From positions 22,723,759 to 22,787,758 of the forward strand of contig NC_065538.1 in the NCBI RefSeq assembly GCF_932294415.1: a stretch of 64,000 nucleotides of DNA, read 5' to 3'. Position 1 is the first letter of the stretch. Every line of letters begins with the position of its first letter. This DNA comes from Quercus robur (Eukaryota; Streptophyta; Magnoliopsida; Fagales; Fagaceae). A model generated the notes under the pieces. It was not told the DNA's origin. It did no database searches and saw nothing but the letters and a program-made list of their open reading frames with translations. The translations under genes were made by a program, and so were the position numbers. Positions 1 through 12,948 of this stretch are shown here, in pieces.

Positions 1-980
1 CTTTACCGCTCTAATTAGAATCTAAAATTTTAATTGGGTTCTTTTTATGATTTGGAAAACTCATTTGGATTATAGAAAAGTAAATAAAAAAAAAAAAAGT
101 TATATTAAATTGGTCATGTGCACACCATGTGATCTTGCTTTTTTAACTGGTCATTCTTTTTTAATTAACAAATTATAGTAAATTGGTTATGTGCATAAAA
201 AAGAAAGATCAATGAATAAGAGAAATACCAAAAAGAAAAAAAATTATTAGAGGAAAAGAAAAGAAAAAAAAGAAAGAAAGAGAGAAATGCCAACATAATA
301 GAAGTTGATTTGGCACTGTTATGCCGCTTATTACAATGAGGTTTCCATCTAATGTTAGTTAAATATTTTTATTTTAATAATATAATATATAATTCATCAA
401 ACACATTAAAGAGCATTTGGTTTGGGAAATGAGGAAATCCACCTTAAAAAAAAATTTACTACAGGAAAAGAAAAGAAAAATAAAAAAAATAATGAGAAAT
501 GCCAACATAATAGCAGCTAATTTGGCACTGTTATGCCACTTATTACGATTAATGTGTAATCCCGTACATATGCATGGGTACATTTAAAAATAATCACATT
601 TATATACACACGTACACACATATATATGATTTAGAATATAATTGGATCTAGATTCTTCAGTTTTTGCACTCAATAATTCATTTGTCAAAAAAATTAAAAA
701 ATTAGATGGGACACATGGCGCAAAATTGAACTCCAATTAAAATTAAATTTAAAATCTAATTGAATCTAGACTTTTTGATTTTTATACCTAATAATTCACT
801 TGACACACAAATTTAAAAATTAAATGAAACACGTGGCACAAAATTAGACTCAAATTTAGAATTTAATTGGATTTTCTCTCAGTTTTGGCTATTAATATAT
901 ATATAGATGAGGTTTCCATCTAATGTTAGTTAAATATTTTTATTTTAATAATATAACATATAATTCATCAAACACATTAA
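1..980. repeat. AT-rich intergenic DNA with shuffled direct repeats
   Basis: No gene is visible. The stretch is a patchwork of direct repeats. A module containing GGTTTCCATCTAATGTTAG occurs at about 336-442 and again at 906-1003. A module containing TTTGGCACTGTTATGCC occurs at about 281-341 and 494-552. A diverged unit of about 118 bp (TTTAGAATATAATTGGAT, then a run ending GGCRCAAAATT) is repeated at about 632 and 752. The pattern looks like fragments of one repeat family rearranged in place. Encoded peptides are AT-driven and low complexity. Confidence 0.55.
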
Positions 981-1637
981 GGGGCATTTGGTTTGGGAAA
1001 TCCACCTTGCTTTCAAAATTCAAATTCTTTGAAATGTGATGTTTGGTAATCTGAATACCTAGGAATGTACTACTATTAATATGTTTGGTTTGATTTGAAA
1101 TCTTACAAGATTCTTGTAAATTTGAAATACTTATATTTAGTTTATTTCTAAGAATTTTATCGTAATTATTTATTTTTCCAAAAAAATATCATTTGATTTA
1201 TAAAGACAATTTCAATTCTATTTTTATCTACCTCTAAATAAACAATGAGAAAAAATATAAAATATGAAAAATTCAATAAAAAACTATAGTATAACATTTT
1301 TGAATAAAATGTATACTACAAAAATAATTATTTAAAATTATTAGTTTTTAGTTTTTAGTTTTATTTGTATTGGTTAAAGGGTAGGGAGGAATGGCATAAA
1401 ATTTTCACTTCATAAAATGTAATTTTTTTTTCTAGACACAAGAATGTGAAAACCCATCTGTTTTGAAGGGAAGCTACATTCCTATATATAAAAAAAAATG
1501 TTTGAATGGAAACCCAAATACTTGTGAATGCTAAATATTTGATTCACTTGTGTGATTTGCAACCAAACTTGTGAATGCTAGGAAGTCTTTCAACATTTTC
1601 GAGAATTCTAAAACATTATTGCATACCAAACACCTCC
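981..1637. mobile_element. PIF/Harbinger-like MITE (657 bp)
   Basis: The ends form an imperfect terminal inverted repeat: GGGGCATTTGGTTTGG on the left, and GGAGGTGTTTGGTATGC as the reverse complement of the right end. Both are flanked by TAA (978-980 and 1638-1640), the 3-bp target duplication expected of PIF/Harbinger elements, whose termini commonly read GGG...GTTTGGT. The interior is AT-rich and encodes nothing recognisable, so the element is nonautonomous. The left flank duplicates part of the upstream patchwork, including a truncated copy of the left end near 410-440. Confidence 0.7.
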
Positions 1638-1837
1638 TAACATTTTTTGTTATTGAGACAACAATAGAGTAATATTGAAATAGTGTGAAAACTCATGGGC
1701 TATATAAATTGACACAATTTAATTTACAAGGACTAAAATGAAAATGGCACATATTTATAAGCTTTTTATTTTTGGTCGGTCCCATAGTAAATGAAAAATT
1801 TCAATGTAAAAGTTAAATTTCAGATATTACCCTTTTG

Positions 1838-2100
1838 TAGTGGTACTTTAGTTATTAATGTATTATAAAATTGTTTAAAAAATTCTATATATTACTTTCG
1901 TGTTTGTGCATTCTAATAAGTATTATTGATGTTTATCCCACATCGATTGTGTGTGTTAGAGTTTCAGTCCTTATAACCCCAGGCTACTACTACAAATGTT
2001 AGGCCATTTTTTAGTGGTACTCTGATTATGTAATGTATTATAAGCTTGTTTAAAAAATTCTATATATTACTTTCGTGTTTGTGTATTATAATAAGTATTT
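1838..2100 (+). repeat. Direct repeat of about 87 bp, two copies
   Basis: Copies at about 1838-1924 and 2012-2100 share AAAAAATTCTATATATTAC and TTTCGTGTTTGTG with about 10% difference. They are separated by about 87 bp of unrelated sequence containing TGTTTATCCCACATCG. They may be the ends of a small element or a local duplication. Confidence 0.6.
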
Positions 2101-3128
2101 ACTGTTTCCTAAAAAAAAAAAATACTACCCTTATCTTGTTTTAAAAGAAAGTAGTGCCACCTCAAATAAAGTAAAAGACATTAAAAAAAAGAAGAAGTAA
2201 AAGACATTTTAGAAAGACTATTTTACCTTTTCATATAATTTTGAGACACGTGAAGTTAACATTTAATTCATAAGTTAAGATAAAAATAAAGAATTTGTAT
2301 AAATATTATAAACAATTTAATCAAGATTTTTTTTAAGGATACCGCCATAATTTAATTGTGGCTTTTTAAAAAACCAAAAGTAATTTAATGAGAATTTGTT
2401 TTCTGTTGAATTATTTTAGTCTAATAAAACTTGAATTTAATGAGTTTTCTTTTTTGGTGAAGTAGTTAATGAGTTTTGTTTTCATCATACATGTATCAAT
2501 TTACCACATTTTAAAGGTTTAGAAATTTAAATGATTTCATGAATTGGGATGGTAATTTCACCATGCCCCATCCCACTTGGAGCAGGATGAAATGTAAATG
2601 CATTTTGGTTGCCTTGCCATGATTATATTTTCTAAAATACCATTCTTTATTTATTTTTTATTTTTAAAAAAATTCCATTAGTCAGGGTTTTGTTTCTTTA
2701 ATTTTTCACATTTGTCATTATGGCGGATGAAAGTGGTGGGAATGGTTGTTAAAGTCTTAATTTTATGTAGTTGACTACCTTGCTTTAATGGAATAATGGA
2801 TGAATTGGGAATTTGTACTACTATTTTGTTAAACAATTTGGTGTGAATTGATAAAGAATAGTTGCATTGGGATATTGTCTTTCTTGAAACATTATTCCAA
2901 GGTAAAGGCTTTGGGTTGTGTTATATATTCTTTGATATTCATAATTTGTTAAATATAGTATTGGATTTTTTTATTCACTTTTAATATTATTTATAAAATT
3001 ATGTGTGGAAAGCAGTGGGAGATGATCTTTGGACTTTGAATCACAAACATGGGCACCACAAATGATATTATTATCACTTATATATCACTTTAACCCCTCT
3101 CAAAAACTAACTTGACAACACAAGAAAA

Positions 3129-3254
3129 AAGTCATAAGAAGTTTTAATTAATACTTTCATTTTAATATTCTATATGTTGTAGAATCATACGATAAGTCAT
3201 AAGAAGTTTCAATACTTTCATTTTAATATTCTATATGTTGTAAAATCATACGAT
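3129..3254 (+). repeat. Tandem duplication, about 65 bp, two copies
   Basis: GTCATAAGAAGTTT followed by ATACTTTCATTTTAATATTC and ending in ATCATACGAT appears twice in a row. The second copy is a few bases shorter, having lost AATT after the first 16 bases. This is a simple recent tandem duplication. Confidence 0.75.
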
Positions 3255-5010
3255 TTAACAAATGACGTCCTTTATTATATTGTCTGTTTGAATTTTTTTT
3301 TTTTCCTCCCACATATTTGATTATGTATAATTTATATATATATAAAAAATAACGATAGAGCTGCATGTAAGTTACTCAGCATTTTTTAAGAAATAATCCA
3401 ATCATACTCTATGCTCGTTTGGTTCATCTTATTTTTTTCAACTTTTTGAAAACGTGATGTTTAAAAAAGATTTACTTAAAAAAAATCCATAAAAGGTGAG
3501 GTTTAAAAATTGTAATTTAAAAAATTATGATTACAAAATAGGATGCCAAACAGGTTCTCTATGTCATTTGTTGTTGTTGTTTATTTATTTATTTTAAAGA
3601 TTTTATTGATTAAATAGTTTTAAATATTTATGTTTTGAATGAAAATGACAATAGTATTTATTTTTATTTGAAACTTTGCTACCAAGTACCAACTATTTTA
3701 ACCATATAAATCAAAATTTATTTTATCCTATTAAACTTATCATCTAATCTCATACAAATTCATGTTAAAAAATTATTATGTAATATAAATTATCATTGTA
3801 ATTTTTTGTAAACACTTATTTTATCGGTCAAACAAGGTAGGCATGCTAACATTTGATGATAAAGATGCCCAAACAGACATATACGACAGTATCCTTTGAT
3901 TGAATTAATCACTAACACTATACAAAATTTTTAATTTATTAAAAATTGAAGTGCCGGTGGATTTTGTTTTTATTTTTTATTAAACCTTATTTGCTTATAT
4001 ATTAAAAATTGCTTATAATATAGTTGTACTTATATAAAAAAAAAAATTTGAGACTTTAATAAATTGTACATAAACAAATGAATAAAAAGATAAAAGAAAA
4101 AGCTTGTGTCACCATTTTAAAAAAAAATCAATGATGTATTTGTTATAATTTGAGGAAGTTTGAGATTTTATTTATTCATTTTTCCTCAATGAAGAAGCTT
4201 GAATTTCGATCAACTGTGGAATAATGGAATGTGTGGGGAAGAAGGGATTCTTCAAACAAATGTTAAAGAAGAAAAGACTTTAAAAAAAATAAAGGGATTA
4301 ATTTTGTGAGATAAGTTATCACTTTTTTTTAATTTTCAATTATTTAGGCCTGGCAAAGAAGAAGTGTTTGACTTAGTCTGCAGTGATTACTAGTACTATA
4401 TATCTTGCTTAAAATAATGGGAACTCTAAGTGCTAAGCACATCTAAAAAATTCAAAGATCAAAGGCAATTAATCATTTGGATGTTGATTTTGACAGCACC
4501 GTTGCTAAGATTAAATACATGCATGTAGTTGTTGCTCAATTGCTCTCTCTCAATACAAAATTTCTCTACAACTCTACATGTTGCATACTGGGATACTATT
4601 GGCGGATTTTCTGGTTACATCAAATAGCATTTTAGAATATATAATTTGTATATTCTACTAAGTGTGAAAATAATTCATTATGAACATATGAGTTATCATG
4701 TTTTTGCAGGATGTTTACTTGGTTGTTCCTTTTTTTTTAAAGGAAAAAAAAAATTATGGCAAAGAGGGATTTGAATTTTAAAAGTCTCCATTAGAAACAT
4801 TAGAACATTTCATTTGACATAAAAAAAACATAGGTGGATATTCTCTTATTTGTTTATAAAAAGCTTAAGAAAATATAGACGCCTAAAACCTTATATACAA
4901 GACCCCACATTTGTAGGCATGAAAATATTTTTTTTTAATGAAAATATTATTTTCATTTAACTAAGAATCTAATAAATAAATAAATAAAAACTAATTGTAA
5001 GGACTCAATT

Positions 5011-5786
5011 TGTAACGATCCCAAATTGGTATTGGGTTCGAACGTTAAAGGTCCAAACAATAAAATTTGTAGAGAGTGGGGTAAAAGGCTAGGTCTTGAT
5101 GAACGGACAGTCATTAGTCATGGTGTTCATGATGATCGCACAGGGGTGAACTGAACTTATCTAAGAAGACTTTCTCCTCGGCTCGGCCTGAGTGGCTCCG
5201 GTCCTTAGACCTCGTCCAAGGAGCTTAATGTTCTTATTATTCTTTTTTACGCTAGGTTACAATGGTCCTAGAGACGATACATAATGCTCTTTCTTTTTTC
5301 TCCCCCTCCCTTTCCGTGGATGAATTCTTACATTATATAGCCCCTCTTAGTTGATCCTGACCTTCCATCTGTTGATCAGATAGGTAACTACTCGAGTGCT
5401 TGTCCCATCAGCCGCCTTCCCCCACTTTCTGTTAGTTGCAATAACCGAAACCACACTGTTCAGGGGTCTTTTCCCATTCATGTGGCAAGGACGTTTGTTG
5501 GCGCATTCAATGCGGAGGTGACAGCTTTTCCTTGAACCACTCCCACACTGTACCCCTGTGCGAGTCCTACTGTACTCGTCCTTTCTTCTGGGAGCGCTTT
5601 GGGGGCTGCCTTTGATGGCGTGCCGTTCTTCCCTTCTAGGTTTTGGGATGTCGAGGACAGGATTGTCCTCGGCTTCATTTCTAGGCCATTTGGACTTTCG
5701 CTGCATGTTCTCGGCAACGTCTCTCCTCGGCGCGGGCCTTGGGCCCTAAGGTAAAGTGGGCCGGGGTCACAAATTCTCTGGCCCCA
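5011..5786 (-). mobile_element. Solo LTR-like element, minus orientation
   Basis: A GC-richer block sits abruptly in AT-rich DNA. Read on the - strand it ends CGTTACA, and it shares several passages with the solo LTR at 28,473-29,272: GACAAGCACTC followed by AGTAGT, the segment GATGGAAGGTCAGGATCA (related to GTGGAAGGCCAAGATCAT), and TATATAATGTAAGA. The two are therefore members of one LTR family inserted in opposite directions. No primer-binding site or coding domain flanks it, hence solo LTR. The + strand right boundary, near GGCCCCATA, is uncertain and no convincing target duplication was found. Open frames inside it are LTR sequence, not genes. Confidence 0.65.
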
Positions 5787-5976
5787 TACTAAACTTGAAA
5801 CTTAAAATTTAATTTGAAATGATTGAAAGGGTACTTTTTTTCTTTTTTTGTCTACAAGTATTAATTTTTTTGCACATAACTAATCAAACAATATTTAAAA
5901 AAAAAAATAGTGTACAAAATTTATATGAGTTTATATTAGAGTCACAGTGGGAAATTGGGAATGGTTCACGCTATGC

Positions 5977-6010
<34 letters not shown>

Positions 6011-8034
6011 TACCCCAAAAATTAAATCACACCCTTTGAGTTTAGGTGAATTTTTATTTTCATCCCTAAAATTTAATTTTTGAATTTTAGTCCTTGAACT
6101 TTAACATTTTTATCAAATTAATCATTATATATGTCAATTGCCATCAATGAAATTTTCTTCAAGTCCAATAACACAACATTATATCACATATTGGAATAGT
6201 GTTGGTTTTATAAATGATAATAAATAAAATGACCAACTTGACAAAATTGTTAAAGTTTAATGGCTATAATGACAAAATATAAACTTTTAGAGATGAAAAT
6301 GACAATTCACCAAAACTTAAAGGATATATGATTTGCATCCTAACCTTTTTTTTCCCCAAAACTAATCAATAGACGTGCTTGTCTTTTCTCTTTGACTCTT
6401 TTTGTTTTATGAATTCATGTGATGCTTTTGTTAATTGTTTTGCCCATGTTTTATTTAAAATTTTAGAGATAACGTTATTTGATACTTTCAAGAAAAAAGT
6501 AAAGCATAAAAAATATTTCAGGTTTATCTATTACTAAGTATTTTAGGGAGAATTCTCACTATTACTCAAATATATATATATATATATATATCCTACAAAA
6601 TTATTATTAGGAATAAGTCCTATGTAAATCTTATAAACCATTATGAATGATTTATTTTATTGGGAATTATATTTCAAGAATTTGAAAATGGGATGGTATA
6701 TATGATTCTTCAAACTAAACGCCAAATTAATGTTCTATCATTGTCCGGTTTGCTTTCCTATGACTAAGAAATGCTACCAACCCATTGCTACTTCTTTCCT
6801 TAAAAATAGAAAAACCGTGAAACATTAAGCCAAACTGATTTTTCAGAGCAATTAATCATCAATTCCGATTTTCCCCTCAAACTAACATATTTTATTTATT
6901 AGTAAATTACACATGTACTCATGAGTCTTGAACCCGTAACCTTACCTTTCACTCAAATACATTTTTTTTTTTTTATAAAAAAGTTTCAACTTATGATGTC
7001 TCTTTTAATATTTATAAAGAGAGGAGATGTCATTTGAACTACAACTCATTAGCAACCAACACGTTGCGTTGTTTATACATTCCCATCTCATAGAAAAAAA
7101 AAAGAAAAAAAAAAAGGTAAATACTAAACACAAAAAAAAAAAAAAAAAAGATATCATAGAATTTCTTAATAGTGTTGACTGTATTATATATATATATATA
7201 TATATATTAGTTGAAATTATATTTACTGTCTTCAATGTATAAAACAAAAACAATAAGTATAGAATACTAAATTTTCAACAAATTTTTTTACAATTATTAA
7301 CATGATGTCATGCGATTGATACATAATTAAAGGTTTGGTTTACCTTTAATACTTTTTTAATTAGATATGTTCTTTTATTTTAAATATACAATAGCAAGTA
7401 GTAGTTGGTTTCAATCTTCACATTTTATTTAGTTAGTGGATAATGCGATAATTTCTCATCAAAACAAAATGAGATTTTAGTTTAAAAAGTACTGGAGGTA
7501 AGCTAAACTCTATAATAAAAATGGTCTTAGTATTTGGCTTATGTGTATATGATATTAATCTCATCACATGCGCTTTGCGCGTTCGATGAGGCTCTTTTAT
7601 TATTATCTAGTGTCATAATTTTTCACTTATTTTAATCGATTGTAAAAGAAAAATAAACTGAATAAATTTAAGAGTAAAACATGAAGAGTGAAATTTAAAT
7701 ATAATCAGTTGTAAAAGGAAAAAAAGAAAAAGAAAAAGAATTTGGTAACTGAAAAAGTGAAAAAATTTATTGGCATATTAAAAACACCTTTTTAGGAGTA
7801 AAACATGAAAAGTGGAATTCAATTGACAATTTTTTATTTTGTTATGTATTTATCCAGTTAGTTGAAAAACTTGTAAGAGAATAGATTGAGGGTATTTTGG
7901 GCATCAAAATTGAGGATCTTAAATAGGGAAAGTCCCTTAAATAGTAATATAGATGATATTCCAATAACAGTTTATATATATTAATAAAAAATACTAACAG
8001 ATTATTATTTTAATATTAAAAATATAAAAATTAA
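5787..8034. other. AT-rich intergenic region
   Basis: Besides the foldback element at about 6023-6336, this holds only AT-rich DNA, a (TA)n run near 6570-6591, poly(A) tracts at 7094-7150 and another (TA)n run at 7183-7208. A sequence at 6925-6960 resembles a tRNA B box read on the - strand (GGTTACGGGTTCAAGACTC) and may be a decayed SINE, but no A box was found. Confidence 0.5.
6023..6336. mobile_element. Foldback MITE
   Basis: The left arm AAATCACACCCTTTGAGTTT, then AGGTGAATT, is mirrored by the right arm AATTCACC, AAAACTTAAAGG, ATATATGATTT. Inner parts also pair (ATTTTCATCCCTAAAATTTA against TTTTAGAGATGAAAATGAC). The long imperfect inverted repeat and absence of coding capacity mark it as a MITE. 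The target duplication is not clear. Confidence 0.55.
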
Positions 8035-8568
8035 GGGATAATTACACTCTCATTCCTTGAGGTTTAAGGGAATGACACCCAACCCCAAGCCTGAATGGAA
8101 AAAACACTTCCCTCTCTTGAAGTTTAAAAAAATTAACACTCTCCCCTTTTTGTTTATATTAATAACGAAATATTCTAAATTTCTAAATAATCTCTTTATA
8201 AAAGTTTAACTATAGTTAATAAAAAAAAACTGTTAAATTTAGAATAAAAAATGCAAAATTTATCAAGTACCAAAACACTTGTAATGACAAATCTTTTCAT
8301 AACTTGTTGAAAAAAAAATCATACTTAATATTTTAAAATACACTTCAATTAAAAATTTAATACAATAAATTTAAATTTTGAAATGAAAGATAATTCTTAA
8401 AACTTGCCTTTAAACAAAACAAAAGGACAGGTAATACATAATATTTTTAATAATAATTTAAAAAAATTTGGTCAATCGAATGTCAGATAGAGAAAGTGTT
8501 TTTTTCCCTTTAAATTTGGGGTGAAGTGTGATTTTTCAGACCTCAAGGGAGAGGGGTATTATTATCCC
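8035..8568. mobile_element. MITE with GGGATAAT termini
   Basis: The left end GGGATAATTACACTCTCATT is followed by CCTTGAGG. The right end is the reverse complement, CCTCAAGGGAGAGG then TATTATTATCCC. Second-order pairing continues inward (ACCCAACCCCAAG against AAATTTGGGGTG). This terminal motif is common to a widespread group of plant MITEs. The interior is AT-rich and non-coding. The flanks are A-rich, so the target duplication cannot be read with confidence. Confidence 0.6.
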
Positions 8569-10437
8569 AAAAAATATAGCTGTAAATGTAATATTTTAAG
8601 TTTCTAACCTTGGTGAAATAAAAATGAATGGTTAAAATGTAATATCATTAAATGTGTATACCTTGTAATTAAAAAATAAATAAGGAAAAAGAAAAAAAGA
8701 ATCTCGTCTCGTTTAAGCCAAACGGAAAACATCGCTGTAATTGGGTGCAGTAGACGTTGGTCAGTTATTTTTGAAAGCACCAGTCATCTTTGTCCTTTTG
8801 TGCTGACTCCCTTAAGAAAAGGTAAAGAAAGAAACTCTATGAAAAATTGAAAAGCTTTATTATTTTTATCATAGGAATTTCTAAGGTCTATATCAATGGA
8901 CCGTTCTAAAGTTCCGAGTGCACGAACCATTTGTAGACCCCTCTCACCTATGCACAGCATCCAACTTGCTCCTTCATTAATAAGACCAAAATTATTCATC
9001 AATTTTTTTAAGGCCTCTATTCTCGTTGAGTAATTGAAATATGTATAAGAGTTAGATTCAAATTACACTTACTCTATTTCTGAAAAGAAAAAAAAAAATT
9101 ACACTTACTCTAACTAATGTTATACTACTTAATAATTTTTAATTGAATTTGTATTTTAAAAATTTTATTGTTGGATTACATATTTTTTATGTTTTTAACA
9201 TGCATGTAAAATTTTGTGCTAATAGGATACTGTTTACCATTTGATTTATAAACTCATATTTTATACATAATTTTAAACCACAAAAAGTTAAATTTAAACA
9301 TTAAATATTGATCTTTGATCATTACAAATTTTTGTAAGCATAAAAGATATTGAAAGAAAATGCAATCCAACGGTGAATTTATTAAAATGCAATTCTAATA
9401 ATTGAAAGTTTGAAACCATTAATACACTTGATATAAAATCATACTCTTTCCATATTAAGATTATGTATCAATATCATATATATTAATGGTTTTAGATTTT
9501 CAATTAGCTTAACTATTAAGGTTTTCTCTTTGTTGAATAATTTTTTTTTTTTTTTTTTGAGAAACAAACACACACACACAAGGGAGAGAGAAATAGGTTC
9601 TAACACAAAAGCACACTACAACTCTACTCAAAAGCCATGATGGAAAGAACAATCATCGTGAAACAAACGTTACAAGTTTAAATCTTATCATATCTATATT
9701 ATAAAAAAAAAGTGTACTCAAAGATAAAGCCATAATTTCAATTTGGAGGCCAAAGTATGAACCAAAAATATCTTGAAATTTAAGAATTAAAAAAAAAAAA
9801 GTGCTAGGATTTAAAACTTTAACTATTGAAAATAAAACCAACATTTATTCAATGTTAACAAAATATAAACAAGATAAGAGATACAAAATAATTATTTCTT
9901 AATACATTTTTGAGGTAGAAGAGACTGCTTAACCAAATTGTTCAACAAGAGGGCTTGGCTTGGACGATTTTACCACGTGTGAACGACCTCCCTACTTTGG
10001 AACGCAGGAACATTGCCCAACAATACTCACCACACTAAGCAATCTAAGGAGCATCGAAGTGATGATTTGACAATCGAGTGAACTTTGTGGATGAAGCTCA
10101 TGGTATTAGCTTGGAACTTCATAGACGATTATGACCATAATCAATGAGCTATGTCTCGGAAGGAAAGGTTGGGGATCGGAACCCATGAGCTACATTCACA
10201 GGGTTCAACAGCCATAAGCCCATAATCTCGCCCATGACTAGAATAATTCCCTTGATCTCACCCATGATGACCACATTATGCCCATTTATGCCACAATCAA
10301 GACAATGGCTACAATTAAAGAGCAACATGTGCCACCGTCAAGTCTATAAATTCATGGAATTTCCAACAAAATAAGATCTAAAAAGAAAAATAAAAATATT
10401 CTCCTTTAATAAATCCACTAGCTTAAGTGTGACTTTA
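8569..10437. other. Intergenic region with a GC-richer island
   Basis: No gene can be supported. On the - strand, 8784-9002 has a 72-codon open frame of unusually protein-like composition (for example FGLINEGASWMLCIGERGLQ). It may be a remnant exon of a gene I cannot name. The block at about 9950-10,380 is richer in G and C than its surroundings, with TCTATAAATTCATGG near its right end, and may be an old LTR fragment. A (CA)n run lies near 9565-9580. Confidence 0.4.
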
Positions 10438-10640
10438 GATAGCAAACGCGGCTGGTGTTTGCTTTTCCAAACTGGGTCCCGTGCACTATTCATGGGACCC
10501 GTAAATACAGAATTTAATAAATATAACTTTAAAACTAGGTTTTGCAGGCACTATTCATAGTTTAAAAATTATTTTGCTACAGTGTTTTTAGTAATAAGTT
10601 TTCAATTTTCAATAATAAGCGATATCTAAACAGACCCTAA
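10438..10640. mobile_element. Short MITE (GTTTRGATA-type termini)
   Basis: The right end, read on the - strand, begins AGGGTCTGTTTAGATATCGC, and the left end reads AGATAGCAAACGCGGCTGG. The termini and the internal CACTATTCAT motifs match the MITE at 11,461-11,661, which lies in the opposite orientation. No coding capacity. Boundaries are approximate. Confidence 0.5.
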
Positions 10641-11460
10641 GTATCAAAGACCTTAGGTTAGTGCCATCAAGCTAGGTTGACTTTCTTACATCACAGACAA
10701 GTACTCTATTGTTGGGTGCTCTATTGATAGGTTAGCCATGTGATTGTTGATTCATCATAAATTTATTATATATCATCTATCAAAATGGAAGTTGACATTA
10801 TTTTAAATCTTGAAAATCGTATATGATTAAATTATTTACTAAAATTTTCAACAATATCTCTATTAATGTGTAAAATCAAAGAATTTTTCATAATATCTTC
10901 TTCACTTTTGTTGTGAAAACCTATATTTGTTAATATTCATGGTTGAATATACTTGTTCCATAGTTGCAGTGGAAAAGTTGGAAGAGCAAGCATAAGTACA
11001 ACTATTTTATAAATGAGTTAGTAGAATGTTGATATTCTACTTCTTACCTACCATGGGGCACAATTTTATTAAAACAAAAGTACCTACTACCATCCCTATT
11101 AAAATTTGATGATAAAAAAGTTAATATGAAATATATTGACAAAAAAAGATTGAGGAAACACACATATCCATATGCGAAAACAATAAACTACCTTAAAATG
11201 TAAATAAATTAGTAGCATTAATTTAAGGTCCTTAGCCTCTTGTTTTTTAGTATGCCCTTAATTTATCCTATGTAGAAAAAAAAAAAAAATACTAAAGGAT
11301 TTTAGTTGCATAAAACACCAAAAATATAGAAATTTTTTTATTATAATTTATGACTTTTTGGGGGTGGGGGTTGATGAGGGCCGCACATCATATAGCAACT
11401 GGCTATTTCATTTTTCATTTTTTGTTAACCTTTTTGAGCCAATGAATTCTAGGGATTAAG

Positions 11461-11661
11461 GGTATGTTTGGATACCGCTTATTTTGCTGAAACTGAAAAA
11501 TTATTGCTGAAAGTATTGTAGATAAATGTAAAAGTTAGTTGAAATAGTACAGTGGGGTTCATAAATAGTGCCAAAAAGTGCAGTGGAGCGTATGAATAGT
11601 AGCAAAAATAAGCTGAATAGTGAAATAATTTTAATTTTTAATCCTAACCCAAACGCACACC
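11461..11661. mobile_element. Short MITE, 201 bp
   Basis: It begins GGTATGTTTGGATACCGCTT and ends AACCCAAACGCACACC, giving an imperfect inverted repeat of GGTRTGYGTTTGG type. AAG flanks both ends (11,458-11,460 and 11,662-11,664) and may be a 3-bp target duplication. The inside carries repeated AATAGT motifs (GAATAGTAGC, GAATAGTG) as in the element at 10.4 kb. Confidence 0.55.
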
Positions 11662-12645
11662 AAGTATGTTTTTTGGGCCAAATTTTAAATATTTATATTA
11701 GTACTTATTCAATTTGAGAATGATAAGGCAGAGCCCTATATATATATATAAAATTCAGGAGTCGAATCTATATAAGGCTAGGGGGTCATGTCCCGCATTG
11801 GTCCAAATATAACTCCAAGTCTCCAACCTCATCCATATGTGTAGCATTGCATACTACACTAATGTCGAAATAGGGAGTATCTTGCATTTTTTTTTTCTAG
11901 TATGCAAATTTTGATAAAATTCATTTAGAGTATTGTTCGATAAACCTAATTTTATAGATTTATTTTAAAAATAAATTATAATAAATAAATAAATAATCGA
12001 GTTTTTAAAAAGTTGCATATAATCAAATAAAAATAATTTGAAACAAATAAATGAATTAAAAATTAAGTATATTGATATTGGAGAGAATTTAAAAATTAAG
12101 AAAAAAGATACTATACTATATTCCCTTTATGGGTTAATTTTAAGATATATCATGTTCTATTCAGCAAAAGGAAAAATGAAAAAAGAAAAAAGAAAAAAAA
12201 GGATATGTCAATTTTATTTATTTATAATCCGATAATTAAGGGTGGGAGAATTTAAATCCAAAATATCTCTATTAAAAAATCTATAAATTAGATGAATATT
12301 TAAATTATAATATTATTGACCTAATTTTTAAGAAGTGTTATGTTGATATCATTTTCATAATACTTTTATAAAAGAATCATTAAGTGGTAAGTTGTTATTA
12401 GTTCTAATTTAAATTCACAACTTAAATTATTTTTTACCCGCTTATATCAACCAATAACAATTTACCACATAAAATTTGTTATGAAAGTATTGTAAAAATG
12501 TAGTAAATATACAGCATATCTCTAATTTTTTAGTAAAGTTGAAAATGGGTGGTCAAATATGTAGCGTACCAATCTTTTGCGTGTGAAATGAATACACGAG
12601 AAGCCGCGTGTTGTTTAAACACCGATGGTTGGAATATACGTAGTT
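11662..12645. other. AT-rich upstream region of the FLZ gene
   Basis: No coding sequence. A foldback-like stretch at about 12,336-12,520 (AAGTGTTATGTTGATATC on the left against GTAGTAAATATACAGCAT on the right, with CATAATACTTTTA paired to TGAAAGTATTGTA) resembles sequences near 17,930-18,090 and 20,700-20,870. It is probably one MITE family. The promoter of the FLZ gene must lie at the right end of this stretch or just beyond, but no single TATA box stands out. Confidence 0.45.
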
Positions 12646-12948
12646 TTATACTATACGTTGTACTATGCGTCTAGCTTTGTTAATCATGAGAGAGAGAGAA
12701 AGTGAGGAGTATATCAGAAGCCTCAGTGCCTCACTGTTTCTCTGATTTTGATGCATACAAGAGAAGGAAAAAAAAAAGAATTTTTTTTTTTTTTTAACTA
12801 ATAAAGAAAAACAAAAATTTATATTGATAGGTGTGCTAGGCAAGTTTTTAAGCACTTTGTCAATATCTAGCTCTGCTGCATTTGGATTTTCTCTTCAGAG
12901 TCTGGGCTCAGAACCTCATCCATGAAGTTTTCCTGAGGTTAAAACCAG

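Larger units (their letters stand above)
1638..5010. other. AT-rich intergenic region without a recognisable gene
   Basis: I see no coding region, RNA gene or transposon terminus that I can support here, apart from the two short direct repeats listed separately. Composition is very AT-rich with many A and T runs. Confidence 0.6.

Noticed and set aside
5347..5717. Overlapping 119- and 79-codon - strand frames
   Set aside because: They lie inside a solo LTR and match non-coding passages of the related LTR at 28.5 kb.
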